Source of the DNA: Streptomyces profundus
GTDB taxonomy: Bacteria; Actinomycetota; Actinomycetes; Streptomycetales; Streptomycetaceae
Assembly: GCF_020740535.1 (NCBI RefSeq)
Contig: NZ_CP082362.1
Coordinates: 6,135,501 to 6,199,500 of the forward strand
Length of the DNA stretch: 64,000 nucleotides
Direction: 5' to 3'
In this document: in pieces, positions 60,635 through 64,000 of the stretch
How the letters are laid out: each line of letters starts with the position of its first letter
Position numbering within the stretch: the stretch's first letter is position 1
Translations under genes and position numbers: made by a program
Notes under the pieces: model-generated
What the model was told of the DNA's origin: nothing
The model's input: only the letters and a program-made list of their open reading frames with translations
Database searches by the model: none

Positions 60635-61822
60635 CTAGAGCAGGCCGTGGCGGGGCGGCGGGGTGCCGTTGAGCAGGTGACGGCCGAGGTGCTGCACCTT
60701 CCAGCGCGCCGGATCGTGCAGCGTGTGGGTGCGGGCGTCCCGCCAGTGCCGGTGCAGGTTGAGGCTCGCCAACGCCGAGCGCGTCCCGGCGACTTCGAAG
60801 AGCGCGCTGCCCAGCTCGACGGCCGCCCTCCCGGTGACCACCTTCGCCGCGGCCACCGCGAGCGAAGCCGCCGCGGCCGTCTCGTCGGTGAGGCCACCGC
60901 GGGCCAGGTCCACCGCGCGCGCCGCCTCCACCAGCAGCGCCTCGGCGGCGCGCACCTCGATGGCCAGCTCGCCGAAACGCTGGATCAACAGCGGATCGTC
61001 GCTCGCCGCCTCGAAGCCGCTCTCGAACCACGGCCGGCTCTTGGTGCGGACGAACTCAACCGCCTCGGCCAGCGCCCCGGCGGCGATCCCGGCGTCGATG
61101 GCGGCATGGAGCAACTGGGCCACCGCGCCGTGCAGTTGCGGCCCGGTGAAGGTCAGATGGTGCGGCACGATCCGATCCGCCGGCACCCGCACCCCGTCCA
61201 GCCGGACGCTGCCGCTGGCCGTGGTGCGCTGGCCGAGACCGTCCCAGTCGTCCACCACGGTCAGCCCCGGGGCGTCGCGCGGCACATACGCCACATGGAG
61301 CGCGTCGCCCGCGCCCCTGGCCAGCACGGGGATCCAGTCGGCGAAGAGCGCACCGGTGGCGTAGTGCTTGAGTCCGGTCAACTCCCAGGCTCCGTCCGGC
61401 TGTTCCACCAGCCGGGTGCGGATGTCCTGAACATGCCTGGTGCCCGCCTCCGACTGGGCGTTGCCGAGCCGCCGGCCGGCCAGCACCTCGCCGAAGAAGA
61501 ACGCCCGCTGAGCCTCGGTGCCCTGCGCCCGCAGCACATTGAGGTAGACGAAGTGGCTCTGCGGGATCTGCGCCAGGCTGGCGTCCGCGGCGGCCAGCAG
61601 CCGGACGACCTCGGCGAGGGTCTCCTGACGGACATCCGCCCCACCGTGCTTCGCCGGCACGGTCACGGCCAGCAGGCCCGAGGCCGAGAGACGCGCCAAC
61701 TCGGCCCGGGGCAGCTCGCGTTCGGCGTCCCGCCGGGCCGCTCCCTGGCGGAACTCGGCGGCCAGCTCGGCGGCGACGGCCAGCGCCTCGGCGTCGTCCC
61801 CGATCACCCGGGCGGCGCTCAT
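60635..61822 (-). CDS. SfnB/DszC-like flavin-dependent oxidoreductase of the acyl-CoA dehydrogenase superfamily
   Basis: This 395-residue protein starts at ATG 61822, overlapping the reductase stop (ATGA). It has the acyl-CoA-dehydrogenase fold (SASGLLAVTVPAKHGGADV, DASLAQIPQSHFVYLNVL, LTGLKHYATGALFADWI, VVDDWDGLGQRTTASGSVRLDGVRVPADRI). It lacks the catalytic Glu context of true dehydrogenases and matches SfnB-type sulfur-acquisition enzymes and DszC. Those use FMNH2 to oxygenate sulfides, sulfoxides or sulfones, for example dimethyl sulfone or dibenzothiophene. Together with two luciferase-like oxygenases, this gives the operon three separate FMNH2-dependent oxygenases fed by one reductase. 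Confidence 0.87.
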   Translation of the reverse strand: MSAARVIGDDAEALAVAAELAAEFRQGAARRDAERELPRAELARLSASGLLAVTVPAKHGGADVRQETLAEVVRLLAAADASLAQIPQSHFVYLNVLRAQGTEAQRAFFFGEVLAGRRLGNAQSEAGTRHVQDIRTRLVEQPDGAWELTGLKHYATGALFADWIPVLARGAGDALHVAYVPRDAPGLTVVDDWDGLGQRTTASGSVRLDGVRVPADRIVPHHLTFTGPQLHGAVAQLLHAAIDAGIAAGALAEAVEFVRTKSRPWFESGFEAASDDPLLIQRFGELAIEVRAAEALLVEAARAVDLARGGLTDETAAAASLAVAAAKVVTGRAAVELGSALFEVAGTRSALASLNLHRHWRDARTHTLHDPARWKVQHLGRHLLNGTPPPRHGLL

Positions 61823-62388
61823 CCGGCCGCCGCCAGCACCGTGGGGGTGGCGGCGGCCCGCAGGTCGAGCGCGGTGGAGAACGCGTCGACCACCTGGGCC
61901 AGCGCCTCGGCCGACGGCTCGGCGACGGTCAGCGTGCCGTCCTCGGCGACCGTGATGTCCTTGTCCAGGGTGAACCAGCCCGGCAGGATATGCGTCGCGC
62001 CCATCGAGCTGAGCACAGGCCGCAGGGCGTAGTCGATGGCCAGCACATGCGCCGTGGTGCCGCCGGTGGCCAGCGGCAGCACCGTCTTCTCCGTGAGCGC
62101 GTACTGCGGCAGCAGGTCCAGCAGGGTCTTGAGCAGCCCCGAGTAGGCAGCCTTGTAGACGGGGGTGCCGACCACCACGCCGTCCGCCTGCGCGAACAGC
62201 TCGGTGGCCTTGACGATCGCCGGATGCCGGAAGTCCGCGTGCAGCAGCGCCTCGGCGGGGATGGTCCGGACATCCAGGGGTATCACCCGGTGTCCCTGGG
62301 CGATGAGCCGCGCGTCCAGATGACGCAGCAGGCGTCCGGTGCGTGAGGTCGGTGAGGGGCTTCCGGAGACGGACAACACCGTTGACAT
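61819..62388 (-). CDS. ssuE: NADPH-dependent FMN reductase (SsuE/MsuE-like), first gene of the organosulfur operon
   Basis: This 189-residue flavodoxin-like reductase starts at ATG 62388 with GAAAGGA. The FMN-phosphate loop is SVSGSPSPTSRTGRLLRHLDARL, followed by GVVVGTPVYKAAYSGLLKTLLDLLPQYALTEKTVLPLATGG, the SsuE/MsuE hallmark (T-P-V-Y-K-A-x-Y-S-G-x-L-K). It supplies FMNH2 to the oxygenases encoded downstream. It is the promoter-proximal gene. About 630 bases separate it from the divergent LysR regulator. Confidence 0.92.
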   Translation of the reverse strand: MSTVLSVSGSPSPTSRTGRLLRHLDARLIAQGHRVIPLDVRTIPAEALLHADFRHPAIVKATELFAQADGVVVGTPVYKAAYSGLLKTLLDLLPQYALTEKTVLPLATGGTTAHVLAIDYALRPVLSSMGATHILPGWFTLDKDITVAEDGTLTVAEPSAEALAQVVDAFSTALDLRAAATPTVLAAAG

Positions 62389-63019
62389 GACGGTCCTTTC
62401 GGGTCCGGTGAGCGGGGTGGGGGAGAGCGGCGGACGGTACGGCGAGTAGAAAGGCCGCCGCGGGAAAACCGGGTGCCGGCGTGGTCGACCCATGGGAGAA
62501 GAGGGGAAATCGGGGAGGGAGGTTACGCGCGTGACAGAGTTCTCCGCCGGCTTTTCGGGAATGCCGAAACAGGGGGAGTGGCGCGAGATCGAATATCCCG
62601 AGGGAAACCGGGCGAAATGCCTTTACCGTTCAGTGTTTGACGGTCGCATCCGCTGGGCGCGTTCGGTTGGGGAGAGCGAGGTCACCGGGAGTGACAGGCC
62701 GGGGCGTGGTGGCCTCGACGGCGGTGGATCCGGCGGTGACTAACAGCAACAGGCGGAGCTGGAGACGCGAGCGAGGTCGACGTGGCGTCGCCGCGTGAGG
62801 TCCTGTCGCTTCATTTCACCGATCCAACCAGGAGATGTCACAGCCGGTCAAGAGAAGTCCTGATGTGTCTCACATCCCGGACCTGGCGCGGCACTTGGCA
62901 AATGTCGTGGCCGCGCTTACGAGATTACCCGCTGGGGCTTGGGAAAAGCGAGACGGCATCCACGAGGGCGTGATAGGGGAACCCTTGCACCGAACGCCTT
63001 TGCCGGGCATTCTTCCTGG
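62389..63019. promoter_or_regulatory. Divergent control region of the organosulfur operon and LysR gene
   Basis: This 631-base intergenic region has lower GC than the genes. Five GTGAC/GTCAC elements are spread through it: GTGACAG at 62531, GTCAC-N5-GTGAC at 62681-62695 (an inverted repeat followed by AG), GTGAC at 62736 and TGTCAC at 62836. The interrupted inverted repeat is the best candidate for a regulator site. A short open frame at 62492-62743 (inner GTG at 62531 with a GGGAGGGAGG ribosome binding site) has weak codon bias and matches nothing I know. I do not see a recognisable riboswitch. Confidence 0.45.
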
Positions 63020-63934
63020 GTGCGGACCGAACAGCTTGAGTACATCGCGGCAGTCACCCGCCTGGGTTCGCTCCGCCGGGCGGCTGAGGAACTGCACCTC
63101 TCCCAACCCGCGCTGAGCGAGAGCGTGCGCAACCTCGAACGGGAGCTGGGCCTCGACCTGTTGGAGCGTAAGCGCTCGGGCGCCACCATCAGTGACGAGG
63201 GCCGGGAGCTGCTCCCCCACATCATCGAGGTGATCGAGGCGGTCGACCGACTGCGCCGCGCCGCAGGGGACGAGCAACGCGCCGGGGGAATGGTCCGCCT
63301 CGGCACGGTCAACACGGCGACGGTGCCGCTGCTGATCCCCACCGTCCAGGAGTTCCGCGCCCGCCACCCCACCACCCAGGTCGAGGTGGTCGGTGCCCAA
63401 CAGGACGATATCCACCGGGGGTTGCTGGAGGGTGGCTTCGATCTCGGCCTTGTCAACCAGCTGACGGGCGACGACGCGCCGCCGTCCTTCGAGACGGTCG
63501 AGCTCCTTCGGGGCCGCCCGGTGGTCTGTGTCCGCCCGGACAGCGCGCTGGCCCGCCTCGACCGCGTCGGCGCGGCCGACCTGCTCACCGAGCCGCTGAT
63601 CGTGATGCGGGCCGGCTATGTGATGCACCGCTATGTCCACCGCCTGCTCGACGGTCGCTCGCCCTCCTTCTCCTACTCGACGGACGGCGCCGAGATGGGC
63701 AAGCTGATGGTGGCCGAGGGCCTGGGCGCCACGGTGCTCCCCGACTTCAGCGTGCGCGGCGACCCGCTGGAACGCCATGGCGCCATCACCTGGCGTCCCC
63801 TGGCCGCCGACACCCCCGAAGTCCTGCTGGTCCTCCAGCGGCGCCAGCCAGGGCTGGTGCCCCGAGCGGCTCGCGACCTGCACGCCCTCCTGGTCGGGCG
63901 GGCCGAGGAGGTCCGCGCGAAGCGGGCGTCCTGA
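63020..63934 (+). CDS. LysR-family transcriptional regulator, probable controller of the organosulfur operon
   Basis: This 304-residue protein starts at GTG 63020; the frame is open upstream, but RTEQLEYIAAV is the natural LysR N-terminus. Its winged HTH is RTEQLEYIAAVTRLGSLRRAAEELHLSQPALSESVRNLERELGLDLLERKRSGATISDEG, a textbook LysR DNA-binding domain. An effector domain from about residue 90 follows (VRLGTVNTATVPLLIPTVQEFRARHP). It is transcribed away from the SsuE-like gene across a shared region, the usual LysR arrangement for controlling the divergent operon. In bacteria, sulfur-scavenging operons are often controlled by LysR proteins (CysB, Cbl). The effector is unknown. Confidence 0.9.
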   Translation: MRTEQLEYIAAVTRLGSLRRAAEELHLSQPALSESVRNLERELGLDLLERKRSGATISDEGRELLPHIIEVIEAVDRLRRAAGDEQRAGGMVRLGTVNTATVPLLIPTVQEFRARHPTTQVEVVGAQQDDIHRGLLEGGFDLGLVNQLTGDDAPPSFETVELLRGRPVVCVRPDSALARLDRVGAADLLTEPLIVMRAGYVMHRYVHRLLDGRSPSFSYSTDGAEMGKLMVAEGLGATVLPDFSVRGDPLERHGAITWRPLAADTPEVLLVLQRRQPGLVPRAARDLHALLVGRAEEVRAKRAS

Positions 63935-63945
63935 CCTGGGCGGGG

Positions 63946-64000
63946 TCAGCCGGTCGGCCAGTTGCGGAGGGCGGCGTCGGCGATACGGCGCAGTTCCTCG
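63946..64000 (-). CDS. 3' end of a leftward gene, running off the window
   Basis: Only the last 17 complete sense codons and a TGA stop (63946-63948) are visible, reading ELRRIADAALRNWPTG at the C-terminus. Codon use is strongly GC3-biased, and the stop lies 11 bases from the convergent LysR stop, typical packing. No function can be assigned. Confidence 0.5.
   Translation of the reverse strand, partial: EELRRIADAALRNWPTG

Noticed and set aside
62492..62743. An 83-codon small gene in the LysR/SsuE intergenic region
   Set aside because: An inner GTG has a good ribosome binding site, but third-position GC is weak and the sequence resembles nothing known. It was kept only as a note in the control-region entry.
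62671..62760. Possible SAM-type riboswitch: GGTCACC and GGTGAC ends with an internal GAGTGAC segment
   Set aside because: The conserved core and pseudoknot segments of SAM-I or SAM-IV are absent, and on the plus strand it would precede a LysR gene rather than a sulfur gene. GTCAC/GTGAC repeats explain it better as protein sites.

Overview
The window is about 72% G+C with strong third-position GC bias. It has many GTG/TTG starts, tight ATGA/GTGA stop-start overlaps and Streptomyces-type gene content, so it reads as a Streptomyces or close-relative chromosome segment. It looks accessory in character: specialised metabolism, resistance, scavenging and secreted enzymes. I see no tRNA, rRNA, CRISPR array, insertion sequence or replication origin.

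Layout. 1-6.4 kb: the 5' part of a secreted PQQ-type sugar dehydrogenase, a GNAT acetyltransferase, a HelD-type RNA polymerase-recycling ATPase with a rifamycin-associated element at its promoter (helR), a PCMT-like methyltransferase translationally coupled to a 50-residue Asp-Gly-rich peptide (possible imiditide-type RiPP), and an alpha/beta hydrolase. 6.5-20.4 kb: one long leftward operon headed by a LacI regulator with two operator-like sites. It encodes a CUT1 sugar importer without its own ATPase, four consecutive ADP-ribosylglycohydrolase-fold proteins, a ribokinase-family kinase, a class III CoA-transferase, a CitE-like CoA-ester lyase and an APH-fold kinase. This is the strongest candidate here for an undescribed catabolic system. 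20.6-30.8 kb: two probably leaderless GNAT genes, a DHA2 MFS exporter, a TetM/Otr(A)-type ribosomal protection GTPase, a threonine-synthase-like PLP enzyme coupled to a YheO/DauR-type regulator, and a STAND (NB-ARC-TPR) ATPase. 30.8-37.1 kb: a secreted S8 protease, a CDP-glycerol-transferase-like GT-B protein, a small membrane protein and a 0.5-kb GC-rich repeat region.

37.1-49.4 kb: a compact three-gene polycyclic tetramate macrolactam cluster with the gene order of ikarugamycin biosynthesis: a KS-AT-DH-KR-ACP-C-A-T-TE megasynthase, a phytoene-dehydrogenase-like oxidoreductase and an MDR reductase. The adenylation pocket reads as an ornithine-type code. 50.0-52.8 kb: a secreted beta-helix glycanase (GH87-like) and a LacA/Maa-type acetyltransferase. 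52.8-62.4 kb: an eight-gene organosulfur-scavenging operon (SsuE-like flavin reductase, SfnB/DszC-like flavoenzyme, SsuD-like and NtaA/DszA-like monooxygenases). It carries an oligopeptide-type ABC importer where an Ssu/Tau importer would be expected. A divergent LysR regulator (63.0-63.9 kb) probably controls it. The last 55 bases hold the 3' end of another leftward gene.
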